From: Drechmeria coniospora | Lineage: Eukaryota > Ascomycota > Sordariomycetes > Hypocreales > Ophiocordycipitaceae | Direction of reading: 5' to 3' | DNA: 64,000 nucleotides | Assembly (NCBI RefSeq): GCF_001625195.1 | Contig: NC_054389.1 | Location: 7,312,520-7,376,519 of the forward strand | Shown: in pieces, positions 54,892 through 64,000 of the stretch | Position numbering within the stretch: position 1 is the stretch's first letter | Layout: each line of letters begins with the position of its first letter | Made by a program: the position numbers and the translations under genes | The notes under the pieces: model-generated | Told to the model about the DNA's origin: nothing | The model's database searches: none | Seen by the model: the letters and a program-made list of their open reading frames with translations, nothing else

Positions 54892-54991
54892 AGTACAGAG
54901 TACAGAGTACAGAGTACAGAGTACAGAGTACAGAGTACAGAGTACAGAGTACAGAGTACAGAGTACAGAGTACAGAGTACAGAGTACAGAG
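54892..54991. repeat. heptanucleotide array (AGTACAG)n
   Basis: About fourteen perfect copies of a 7-bp unit containing GTAC occur in a row, flanked by further GTAC-rich and CCTAGTAGGTA-type sequence. It is not CRISPR-like: there are no spacers. Confidence 0.9.
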
Positions 54992-55382
54992 TGCATCTAC
55001 ACTGTATTCCTCGGTACAGAGTGCTCCGTATGTGCACGTATCGTCTGATCAATTTGCTGGTGGAAGCAGCATGCCAAGGTCGGCAGGCTCTCCCTCGAAC
55101 CTTCCGTTTGTATCTACGACTCCGAGCACAGAGTGCATTGTACTCGTGTACCTGGTTTGAGCAGGAACTGGGCGCCTCGCTCTTGCCCTCGGGCAGCTTT
55201 GCAACGCCTTGTTCTCCGGGCCGCGTGGTGTACGTTGCACAGTCAGTCACGAGGGGTAAACGCCCCTCGGAGAATCCTTCGAATCGTCCACCGTACGACG
55301 AGTTGGGTATTCTTCTTCTCGCCGCACCGACTGCCTCGAGCTCGTGATCCTTGGTGCGATCAGGTCGAATTGCCGAGACTCG

Positions 55383-57854
55383 ATGATGACGAACAGACAC
55401 CGCCACCGAGATCAAGATGATGTCCAGCTGGCTGCCATGGGCTACGAGCCCGAGCTGGAGCGCAACTTTTCGACCTTGTAATGCTGCCCCGACCGGTTTC
55501 ATCCCGAGAGCCCCTGTTCGGAATGCTCACGCCCTCTCCAGATCGATGCTCGGCCTCGCCTTTTCCGTGATGAACGTGAGTCGCCTTCCTTGCCCTTGGC
55601 GGCGGAAGCGGAACCCGCTGACGACGCCGTCGGCAGTCTTGGACGGCCCTGTCGGCGAGCTTGTCCGTCGGCTTGACGTCCGGCGGCAGCACGAGTGTCA
55701 TCTGGGGTTCGTCCATGGTTGGCCAAGGTGGCCGGCGAGAGCCGCTACCGCTAGTCGACCCGACCGGCCAGCTGACCCCCGTCGTGGCCCAGGCCTCGTC
55801 ACGGCAGGAATCTGCAACCTGTGCATCGCCGCCTCTCTCGCCGAATTCCTGTCCGCCTATCCAACGTGCGTGCCTCGCCGCCGACGGAGACGAGGCCGAG
55901 TGCTGACGCACGGAATGATTCCGCAGCGCCGGAGGCCAATACCATTGGGTGGCTGGTGCGCCGTTCGTCATGTTCCGCGCGACGAAGCTCGCCTGGCTGA
56001 CGGAGCACAGTCGGTACGCTTCCAGCCGTCCGTCTCGATGCTTGATCCGCCTCGACTGAACGCGCCATCGTGAATAATAGTATCTTGGCCGAAATGGGTT
56101 CCCATGCTGTCGTGGATCACCGGCTGGATCAACGTCGCAGGATGGGTAGGCGGCAACCTTGCGAATGGTCCGCTCCTCTCTCCCGTCCATTGCTCATTCT
56201 CGACAGATGGCCCTCGTGGCCACCAGTGCCTTGCTCTCGAGCCAGCTCGTTGCTGGTGTCATCTCCGTGCTCCATCCGGTTTGCAACCCCGCCAAAGTAT
56301 GCCCTTCGCTTCATGGCTCACACATCCCCAGGGGTACGAGCCGCAGAGGTGGCATCGGTTTCTGATATATGTTGGCCTGACGCTGCTTTCGTTTCTAACA
56401 AACGCCTTTATGAATTCGCTTCTGCCCCTAGTCTATCGGGGCGCCCTCATCTGGTCCCTCGGCGGCTTTGCCTTGGTCTCCATTACCGTCCTGGCCCGTG
56501 CCGCGCCCAACTACAGCTCGGCCTATTTCGTCTTTTGCCACTTCATCAATCGGACTGGCTGTGCGTGTCTCCCGTCGGACACCCTTGTCTTTGCTGACAA
56601 CGTCTGCCAGGGCCCGATGGCGTTGCCTGGCTGCTCGGGGTACGCAACTCTCGCGTCGTCCTCTCTCGTCGGCTGGGCTGACGGCATCCCCAAGCTCCTC
56701 CAAGGCGGCCTGGGTGTGACGGCATTTGTGCGTTTCGCTCTTTGCCTGCCTTCTCGCCCCGATGCCTGACGCGTAGAACGGGTAGGATGCAGTGGCGCAC
56801 ATGATCGAAGGCACCGTTCCCCTCCCCACCCAAGTGGTGACAATGACAACGCTGACGGTGCGCGGCAGAAATCCCCAACGCATCCGTCCAAGGACCCAAG
56901 ATCATGATCGTCTGTGTCGCCATCGGAACAGTCACCGGCGTCATCTTCTTGATAGTCTTGCTATTCGTGTCTGGAAACATCGAAGAGGTCATCGACTCGA
57001 CGGCTGGCCCGCTCCTGCAGATATTGATTCATGCCACGCGGAGCAACGTAGGCGCCATCTGTCTCTTGATGTACGTTCGCCACGACCTTGGCTACAACTC
57101 TTCTCTGAACCAACACCATAGGCTGCCCCTGGTCTGTCTCTTGTTTGCGACTCTGAGCGTCATGACGACGAGCAGCCGCATGATCTTTGCCTTTGCCAGG
57201 TGGGTTTTCGAATGCGCTTCGGATGGAGCAGCCATCGAGGAGCTGACGGACAGCAGAGATGGAGGTCTTCCGGCCTCGCGCTTCCTCGCCAGGATCCACC
57301 CGAGACTTGGCCTGCCGCTGAATGCACTCATCCTCACTTCCGTCGTCACCGTGCTCTTTGGTCTTATTTTCATAGGCTCGACCAGGTGCGTGACGAGCCG
57401 GCCCAGCCCGTCGTTTGACGGCAGGCTAACTTGGTTGCAGCGCGTTCAACGCCATCATCTCTGCGTCCGTCGTTGCGCTGGACCTGTCCTATGCGATGCC
57501 CATTGCCGTCAACTGCTTGCGAGGACGCACCGCTCTGCCGGAACGATCATGGGTTTTGCCCGGCTGGCTCGGGTGGACCGCCGACACCATCTCGCTTGTC
57601 TACATTTCCCTGACGACTGTTCTTTTTCTATTCCCCCCCGTGCTGCCTGTCACCGGGACGAACATGAGTATGCCTCTAGGAGTCGGCTCGTGGTACTTTT
57701 GCCGCTGACCGTTTCCCCAGACTACTGCATTGTTGCCTTCGCCCTCATCATCGCCATCTCCATTGCTCAGTGGATCGTGGACGGCAAAAAGAACTTTTCG
57801 GGCCCGAGAATCAACGTCATCCGCGAGCCGGAACAAACTCAACACAGGAAGTAA
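55383..57854 (+). CDS. amino acid/choline-type permease (APC superfamily), 16 exons
   Basis: Exons: 55383-55477, 55542-55575, 55637-55706, 55793-55865, 55927-55955, 56081-56145, 56207-56278, 56332-56560, 56611-56639, 56695-56727, 56786-56810, 56869-57070, 57122-57199, 57257-57385, 57441-57667, 57721-57854; 507 residues. Every junction keeps frame and restores family motifs: LERNFSTL|SMLGLAFSVMN|SWTALSAS, WGLVTAGICN, SAYPT|AGGQYHWVA, GWINVAGW, LLQGGLGVTAF|DAVAHMIE|EIPNAS, TTSSRMIFAFAR|DGGLP, NAIISASVVALDLSYAMPI. About 12 hydrophobic segments span most of the length. Intron 11 (56811-56868) seems to use a GC-AG splice site; no GT donor restores the conserved E-E-I-P-N. The family imports GABA, amino acids or choline at the plasma membrane; the substrate cannot be assigned here. 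Introns of 50-125 nt are far denser than in neighbouring genes. Confidence 0.92.
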
Positions 57855-58867
57855 TTCCTCGTGTCTTCTACGACAAGTGTCGGCGTACATGACCGTTCAC
57901 GACGAGCGTCAAGACAGGATACTACCGCACCTGTACAGACGGCATCTCGACAAATATCATGTGTTATCCACGAGCGCGCTACTTTGCTGAGACTGTTCTC
58001 CGGCACAAACACGTACTTACTGTAAGCATCAAATGAGCTCGCAGGCAAAAGGAGCATGCACCAATACGGATCCTTGCCGCGATCGAGAGCGGGACTTGGT
58101 AGTACCTTGGTGGTCCACGCATTTCACGCCGCCAACAAAGGAGGCCTGCTGTCGCCGTCGAGACCCGTACACTCGGATGGAGGTGTATTCATTACCTATG
58201 AAAACTTTTGCTCGCCGAGAGGCCCGACCAGACGCCGAGTATGCGTACGTCGCTTAGAATGACCAGAAACCCTCAAGGCGCAAAGGATCATTTATGCAGG
58301 TGCATGAACCACTTGGCTCCTTAGCATCTCCTCCCCCCTTGACCCCCTCGATGTGCGAGCTTTTTTCACAAGGTATAAAGTATTAGCGCTGTGACGCTTC
58401 GTATCTAAATGAATGGAATCGTTAGTTTTTCTTTTCCTCGTCATTGGAATCTTCAGTCACATGCATCAGAGCGCGAGATAATTGCTTTTTTCAACCTCGT
58501 GGCTACATTTATTTGGAACAAGCCGCCTCTCGGTCAGTCTGCGGTCAGGCCGACCCCCAACACCAACACAACGACGGCAAGATAAAGACAGGCAATGGCT
58601 CTTGTAAACCAAGGAAAACTTTAGTACGGTTAGGCTCGCGTGCGGTGCGAAAAAAAAATCGACCACATACATGTTGGAGTGTCGAGACGGGCCAACGATT
58701 GAACGAATCTCGAATTTCTGGTGTCGCTGCGACCAGCAGACAATCCATCGGCCTCAACCTCGCCCGACGTCGTCAAAGTAGGAAGCTCGCGAGTGTGCTG
58801 ACCTCGGTTCGGCCGGTGTAGACAAATCAACCACATCGATAACCGCAGCATCTCAATCTGTCCGAGC
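57855..58867. other. intergenic, nothing certain
   Basis: This is the spacer between the permease and cystathionine gamma-synthase genes. A TATAAA lies at 58374-58379, nearly 490 nt before the next start codon, so its role is doubtful. No gene is supported. Confidence 0.4.
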
Positions 58868-60642
58868 ATGTCGGCCGAACTCGGGGAGTCCCTGCCTCCG
58901 GGAGATGCGCACGTAGGTCTTCTGTAGAGATGCTCTCGGACGTATTTTAACGAGTGCATGCAGGCTGTGAGCGTCTCATTGCCCAGATGGAGAGACACCG
59001 AGGGCTGGGCAAGCCGAGATGATGCGGTTCTCTCAAAGATGAAATCCGGATATCCTAGGTTTTACGTGCCGCATATTGTGAGGGAGCTTTCGAGCCATTT
59101 AATTCAACGGGCGGCCAGCAATCTGACCGATGTTGTGGGTGAAGACAGAGCGGCAGCCATGCTGTTTCCGAGCGAGAGAATGGCCATCGCGTGCCAACGA
59201 TACCTGAGCAAGTGTGGCCAAGGTCCTGCCGAAGAAAGCATCAAAGTCTTGCGCTTCTCGTTGAACGGCACTGTTTCACTCGTTCCCACCGCCCAGCCGT
59301 CGGACGAGATGACATGCGGGAACGCAGATGTCTGGGCCGTGCTGCATCCCGAGATGCTTGCTTCCGAGGCAAAGGCCTTCTGGCAGCATACCGGCTTTGG
59401 CATTTCGAGTCGATTTGCGCAGTTTTGGATGGAGCAAGCATCCTTCCTCCAGCAGCAGCATCAACTTGCCACGGGTCGTGAGCGAAGCGACAAGGGATGG
59501 TCGACGCTTGCGGACGAGGCAAGGACGGCGGCGTTGACGATTCGGCAGCGCATCGCAGGCCTGTGCTCGACTGCGCAGGACAAGGTCGAAACAGGCAACG
59601 TTTTCTTGTACCACTCGGGCATGTCCGCCATAGCGCACACGGCATGGACGTTGAGGGCTCTTGTGAAGGCGGAAGAAGAGCGGTACCGAATTGCCGTGTT
59701 TGGGTAGGTGCCATCACCACATGCAATCCTCGGTCTGCGACGATGCGAAGCGACTGACCGGTTGGCAGATTCGTGTACGTGGACACGTTCAAGGTGCTCA
59801 GCAAAATTCACGGATTCGACTGCACTCTGTACGGGCACGGCTCCGGCGCCGACATGGACCGGCTGGAGGAGGATCTTCGATCCGGTTTGAAGATTCACAG
59901 CCTGTACACCGAGTTCCCTGGAAATCCGCTCCTCATCTCGCTGGACCTCGATCGGGTGTACGAGCTGTCGAGGAGGTACGGCTTCTACGTCGTCGTCGAC
60001 GACACCATCGGGACGTCGGTCAACCTCGACCTCGTGCCTCTGTGCGACGTCCTCTGCACGAGCCTGACAAAGATGTTCAGCGGCGGCTGCAACGTCATGG
60101 GGGGCAGCGTCGTCGTCAGCCCCCGGTCGCGACACCACGGCGAGCTAAAGGAGGCGCTCGAGGCTCGGTACGAGGACACATGCTTCCCTCTGGACACGGT
60201 TGTGCTGGAGAGAAACAGCGTCGACTTCGAGGCTCGCGTCGGCGTGGCCGGCCGAAACGCGGCGGCCATGGCGGAGCAGCTGCGACGACACAGATCGGTG
60301 GAGCGCGTGTACTACCCCAAGGGAAGCGAGTCGCAGCAGTTTTACGACCGTCGCCGGCGGGAGGGAGCAGGGTACGGGTATCTGCTGTCGATTCGATTCG
60401 TCGCGCCCGCCGCCGCCGTGGCCTTTCACGACGCCCTCGACGTGGCCAAGGGGCCGAGCCTCGGGACCAACTTTACGCTCATGTGCGCCTACACGCTCCT
60501 CGCGCACTACTCGGAGCTCGAATGGGCGGCCCGGTACGGCGTCATCGAGCATCTCGTCCGCATCAGCGTCGGCGTCGAGGACGAGGAGACGCTCCGGACG
60601 GCCGTCGGCAAGGCGCTGGCCGCGGCGGATGAGCATTGCTAG
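58868..60642 (+). CDS. cystathionine gamma-synthase-like PLP enzyme
   Basis: Three exons: 58868-58912, 58964-59703 and 59769-60642; introns 51 and 65 nt; 552 residues. The first exon (MSAELGESLPPGDAH) splices to AVSVSLPRWRD, reproducing the family's N-terminal P-P-x-x-x-H-A-V-S-V-S-L-P sequence; starting at the internal ATG at 58958 would lose it. PLP-fold features: YHSGMSAIAHT, GLKIHSLYTEFPGNPLL, VVVDDTIGTSVN (Asp for the PLP nitrogen) and SLTKMFSGGCNVMGGS, in which Lys363 is the likely Schiff-base lysine. It joins an activated homoserine and cysteine to cystathionine in transsulfuration toward methionine (fungal STR2/met-7-type). The length matches the fungal form with its N-terminal extension. 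No sulfur-pathway partner is adjacent. Confidence 0.92.
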
Positions 60643-61777
60643 CGGCGGGGGACGTTTCCGACGACACGCTGCCGCTTGCGAGGCGCACGCATCGCCGACG
60701 AGGAGGAGAGCGTCGCAGGGTGACGATTAAGGTCGGTGGATGACGGTCGAATGGTGGTGTTGGCAGCATCGTACCTCAAGCAATTATTACTCCGTGCCGC
60801 ATATTACTGTACTGCCAGTATTGCTGTACTTGCAGTACTGTAAGACTGTACTGTAAGACTACCTAGTAGTCGTACTGTAAGTAAGTACTTGGGCACTTAC
60901 AACCACTGCGTACTTGCAGTATTACAGGGCACGTGTTTCAGTGTACGTACAACTATTATTACTACTGTACAGTAGTATTGCTGGATCCTTCCTCAGTAGC
61001 GAGTGGCTGGCTCGCCACATGATTGGGTCAACAGCAGCGGGTATCCCCAGATGAGCCCCACACAGACACCCCAGACTTCCTCGTCGGTCGGCTCGAAGAG
61101 GAAGGAGGAGTGGAATCCTTCAATTAGATACCTTCCTCCCACGTTCCAACGTTCCTGCCGAACCAAGGAAATATTCGGTCGCTCTTTCCTCGTCACCCTC
61201 GCACCGTCGATACTTGTAAGTACTCTTTTGCCCGATCGCACCTTCTCTCCCTCGAGCCCCCCTCCTTCCCTCCATTCCGCCCCAGCCTCTCCTTCCCTTC
61301 CTCTCTCGCCCACTCCGGCATAGCGCGGTAAGGCCGCAGGCGTACCGACGCGGCGGCCCCCCCGCGGTCCACATTCCTACAGGCAGGGACGTGCAATTTA
61401 CGCCGAATCATGTGAAGCAATTTTCTTCATCCCCGCCAGTCTCGTCCACGTCTCCGTCAAGCACACGCTGGCGGAGAACGCAGGACTATGACTATACCAG
61501 TGCTCGTATACCCGGGCTGCGGCTGCTAGCATCTCGAGCACTTCATGCCACCCAAGTACCTGCCCATGGATGCCGCACAATGCACGCGTCGGCGGATCGG
61601 CAAGGCCTGGGCCGGCCCATGGTTGGACGAGCCAGCACACATACAAAGGCGTATCCGTACGTGGGCGGCGTATTAATATCAAGCATATCATGACGACGGC
61701 CGCGCGACGTGCGAGACCTCGGCCCCTTGACCAAACGGCCGCCGGAATCTCTCAAGCTCAAGCACAAGTAGCAGGGC
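60643..61777. other. intergenic with short GTAC stretch
   Basis: 60770-60990 is GTAC-rich. 61.0-61.4 kb is open on both strands (about 106 codons each) but not convincingly protein-like, and 61270-61320 is pyrimidine-rich. No supported gene. Confidence 0.4.
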
Positions 61778-62476
61778 ATGCCGAGCATGGGCCCTTTGCT
61801 CCCCGTCTTCGCCCTCGCCGCCGGCGTCGTGGTATCCTGCGTCGCGGCCGCCGGCGTCCCCCACGTCGACATCCCCTCGTGCTCTCGCGGCAAGGGTTTC
61901 CTGGAATACTCCAAGTCGGTGCCGGAACGGACGGCGTTTCCCAGGACGCAAGTCGGTCTCTGCTACTCGGACCTGTACCTCCACATCAACTTCGTCGCCC
62001 ACGACGAGGTCAACTTCTACTTCAACAGCTCGCAGGGGACCAACGACGACATCTGGAAGTACGAAGTCATGGAGGCCTTCATCCAGAAGGGCAAGGACGA
62101 CCCGAAGTCGTACCTCGAGTTCGAGGTCAACCCGGACAACGTCACGTACCAGGCCTTCATCTTCAACCCCTCCAAGAACCGGGCTGACGGCGCGCCCTTC
62201 GAGCACGCCTTCATCAAGGACCCCGCCGCCATCGGCATCCAATCGACGACGATTCTCGACCGGGACGGTCGTTTGTGGATGAGCAATGTCCAGATCCCCC
62301 TTGGCCTCTTTGGCGTCTACAGGGACAAGGCCAAGGGCACGCTGTGGAGGATGAACTTTTTCCGCACCGTCGTGGATCCCAAGACATACCCCCAGCAGGA
62401 GCTGGGGGCGTGGAGTCCACCGGACAAGGCCAATTTCCACATCACCCCGTTCTTCGGCATCGCCCGCTTCGTGTGA
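61778..62476 (+). CDS. secreted CBM9-like carbohydrate-binding protein
   Basis: This is a single exon of 232 residues. The signal peptide is MPSMGPLLPVFALAAGVVVSC (a second Met three residues in is also possible). The rest is one beta-sandwich domain of the CBM9-like/DOMON-like type. It has the motifs FPRTQVGLCYSDLYLHINF (the usual 'T.v...d...Lyi.f'), NDDIWKYEVMEAFIQKG (family D..iw..d..Evfl), SYLEFEVNPDNV, RLWMSNVQIPLGLFG and WRMNFFRT, ending HITPFFGIARFV. The family binds sugars or sits in secreted glycan-active proteins; this one has no catalytic domain. Two Asn-X-Ser/Thr sites are present. It is a short extracellular protein likely to bind plant, fungal or host glycans. Confidence 0.88.
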   Translation: MPSMGPLLPVFALAAGVVVSCVAAAGVPHVDIPSCSRGKGFLEYSKSVPERTAFPRTQVGLCYSDLYLHINFVAHDEVNFYFNSSQGTNDDIWKYEVMEAFIQKGKDDPKSYLEFEVNPDNVTYQAFIFNPSKNRADGAPFEHAFIKDPAAIGIQSTTILDRDGRLWMSNVQIPLGLFGVYRDKAKGTLWRMNFFRTVVDPKTYPQQELGAWSPPDKANFHITPFFGIARFV

Positions 62477-63642
62477 GGAGCGAGGGGAAGGAATGGAGAG
62501 GGAACGGAGAGCTATGGAGGAGCTGCGTACCTGCACAGCTGTACTTACATGTGTGCGCATGTACATACTTACATACACCTACCTTGTATTACGGAATATA
62601 AATACTTTCGGGACTGCGCACGTGGTGCCGCCGGCCACTTGACTCGCGCTGACCCATGATTCAAGCGCATTTTCTCGACGGGTTGAAAATGCTTGGACCC
62701 ATCTCCAAGGTCATGGCTGGCTGGCCGGCCGGCCGATGACGGGGCTCTCGTCGCGTGTATCCTCATCCATGCCAGTGCGAGACCACCGACTCCATTACCT
62801 TCGAGACCCTGCGTGACCAAAGTCCGAGAGTCAGACCTTGACCGGGATAAACACGTACTGTAAAGGCACCTTCACTGGCAGTGGCCGGCCGCGAGCGGCA
62901 AACCCACCATCGGCCCTCCGTCTCGGACTCCAGGAGGGACGGTCCGAGATGCTCCACAAGCCGCCATTCACATCATTTGTGACGGCTCCACGGAGGCCAA
63001 CGGGTACCGTGCCGTGCCCAGCAGCGATCGGATCGTACGGAGGAGGCCAGGGGTGATGATGGGATCGAGGCGGGACAACATCCATCTTGTTCATCAACCC
63101 ACGTAGTGAGGAATAAGTCATCTCCGTCGGTGGTGCCGAGTGTCCCGTGCTGCCTGCATTCGTTTGCATTCGTTTGCCGACGTTGCGTTCGCCATTTGCT
63201 TCCTGCCCCTCCTGCACACCACTCTGGGCTCATGAATATGATATTGTTCGACGTTCATCCGATGCGCCGTGCCTCGCCACTGTCGATAATCCGAAGCCGA
63301 GATAGGGGATAGGAGAGAGGCTGATATACGCAACATCGCCGACGCCCCGAGGAGAGCAAGGCAGGGAAAGTGCCACGCACTCGTTGTGCAGCGTACCTGC
63401 CTTCCCGCAGAGTCCAAATGCACGCTGCGGCGGAAAGGGAAGGTGCGTTTGCACCAAGGAAGGCTCAACCCAGAGCGCGTCGGATCAAGGCAAAACCCGA
63501 AGCCGAACCGTCCGCTGCGGGGGAACGCGGTGTGAACAGCTGGCGTCCGACTTCTCTGCCGTCCAGGTGGCAATCAACCTGGCCATCGGGCATCATCAAG
63601 CGCAACATCAAGCTCAGCATCCGCTTCCACCCTCTCGCCCCA
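62477..63642. other. intergenic promoter region of the aldehyde dehydrogenase gene
   Basis: No protein-like frame or RNA gene is visible. GTAC words occur only near 62530-62600. Confidence 0.4.
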
Positions 63643-64000
63643 ATGAATACCTTTCCCCTCTGGCTCGGTGGCCGGGAGCAGGCCGGACGCGGCGACGCGA
63701 TTGCCGTCGAGGACCCAGCCACGGGCCAAGTGTTTGCTGCGTGCGATTCGGCCTCGGATGAGGACGTCGAGGATGCCATCCAGCTCGCCCAAGAGGCTTT
63801 CCTGTCGGGGTCCTGGTCCAAGCCGTCGTCGCGCCACCTCCGAGCCGATGTCCTCGACGGCATCGCCGAGCTGCTAAAGGACGAGCTGCCGCGGCTCATC
63901 GATCTCGAGGTCCGCCAGACCGGCCGCGCCGTCCGCGAGATGAAGGTCCAGCTGCCATCACTCCTGCGCTGGTTCCGCTACTACGCCGCGCTCCTCCGCA
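63643..64000 (+). CDS. aldehyde dehydrogenase, N-terminal part, runs off the window
   Basis: The first 119 codons are visible and remain open to the window end. The ATG at 63643 follows CCCCA and precedes NTFPLWLGGREQAG, the usual N-terminal lead. Family sequence follows: VEDPATGQVFAACDSASDED, AIQLAQEAFLSGSWSKPS, RADVLDGIAELLKDELPRLI and LEVRQTGRAVREMKVQLPSL, which is the NAD(P)+-dependent ALDH N-terminal region. The catalytic Cys and Glu would lie beyond the edge. It oxidises aldehydes to acids; the subgroup cannot be named. It would be a natural partner for an amine oxidase product, but the amine oxidase gene is over 12 kb away. Confidence 0.9.
   Translation, partial: MNTFPLWLGGREQAGRGDAIAVEDPATGQVFAACDSASDEDVEDAIQLAQEAFLSGSWSKPSSRHLRADVLDGIAELLKDELPRLIDLEVRQTGRAVREMKVQLPSLLRWFRYYAALLR

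Larger units (their letters stand above)
51195..55382. other. gene-poor spacer with MITEs, GTAC words and short arrays
   Basis: 51.5-51.7 and 52.6-53.0 kb are GTAC/CTAGGTA-rich. Two MITE-like copies lie at 51694 and 52177, a 75-78 bp tandem duplication at 53702-53854, and a heptamer array at 54892-54991. 53.0-53.7 kb has an open frame of 237 codons that is Arg/Ser/Pro-rich and not protein-like. No gene is supported. Confidence 0.5.

Noticed and set aside
54892..54991. Possible CRISPR array
   Set aside because: The units are contiguous 7-mers without spacers and the genome is eukaryotic.

Overview
The window looks like nuclear DNA of a filamentous ascomycete, most likely a Sordariomycete of the order Hypocreales. 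Coding sequence is GC-rich. Genes carry short introns (about 50-125 nt) with GT...CTAAC/CTGAC...AG signals. Several reconstructed proteins belong to fungal families: a tomosyn/Sro7 protein with a C-terminal R-SNARE, a DUF3712-type membrane protein, a large S8 protease with PA domain, an ascomycete multicopper oxidase and a fungal cystathionine gamma-synthase. The species is inference only; AGTAC/TACGGAGTAC-rich spacers suggest an Ophiocordycipitaceae-like genome, but nothing here proves it.

Layout. 1-12.3 kb is gene-poor: unrecognised sequence, two coding-like fragments (5.3-6.5 kb) and a dense GTAC-word island (8.5-11.6 kb). 12.4-26.3 kb holds a GPI-type 8-cysteine surface protein (+), a secreted lysozyme/transglycosylase-like protein (-), a 1047-residue secreted helical-repeat protein (-), a DUF3712-like membrane protein (+) and tomosyn/Sro7 (-). 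28-30.3 kb is a convergent pair: heme aldoxime dehydratase (+) and a membrane-anchored SAM methyltransferase (-). 33.8-36.7 kb is a secreted subtilase. 41.35-42.03 kb hides a six-exon small secreted cysteine-rich protein built from a duplicated exon block, followed by tRNA-Tyr(GTA). 43.5-45.9 kb is a multicopper oxidase whose tail is coded by a minisatellite. 49.1-51.2 kb is a seven-exon secreted flavin amine oxidase. 55.4-57.9 kb is a 16-exon amino acid/choline permease. 58.9-60.6 kb is cystathionine gamma-synthase, 61.8-62.5 kb a secreted CBM9-like protein, and 63.64 kb to the end the start of an aldehyde dehydrogenase.

Most exon structures were built by eye from splice signals, reading frame and remembered family motifs; every joined reading frame was checked to stay open. 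At least seven of the fourteen genes encode secreted or surface proteins. No PKS, NRPS or terpene backbone gene is present, so there is no classical biosynthetic cluster. The amine oxidase, permease and aldehyde dehydrogenase could belong to amine/polyamine catabolism, but they are interleaved with unrelated genes and the link is speculative.

The spacers hold three dispersed copies of an 80-bp TA-flanked inverted-repeat element (MITE-like), several minisatellites and GTAC-rich islands. The most unusual items are the duplicated-exon secreted protein at 41.4-42.0 kb, the long secreted helical-repeat protein at 16.5-19.7 kb and the minisatellite-coded tail of the multicopper oxidase.
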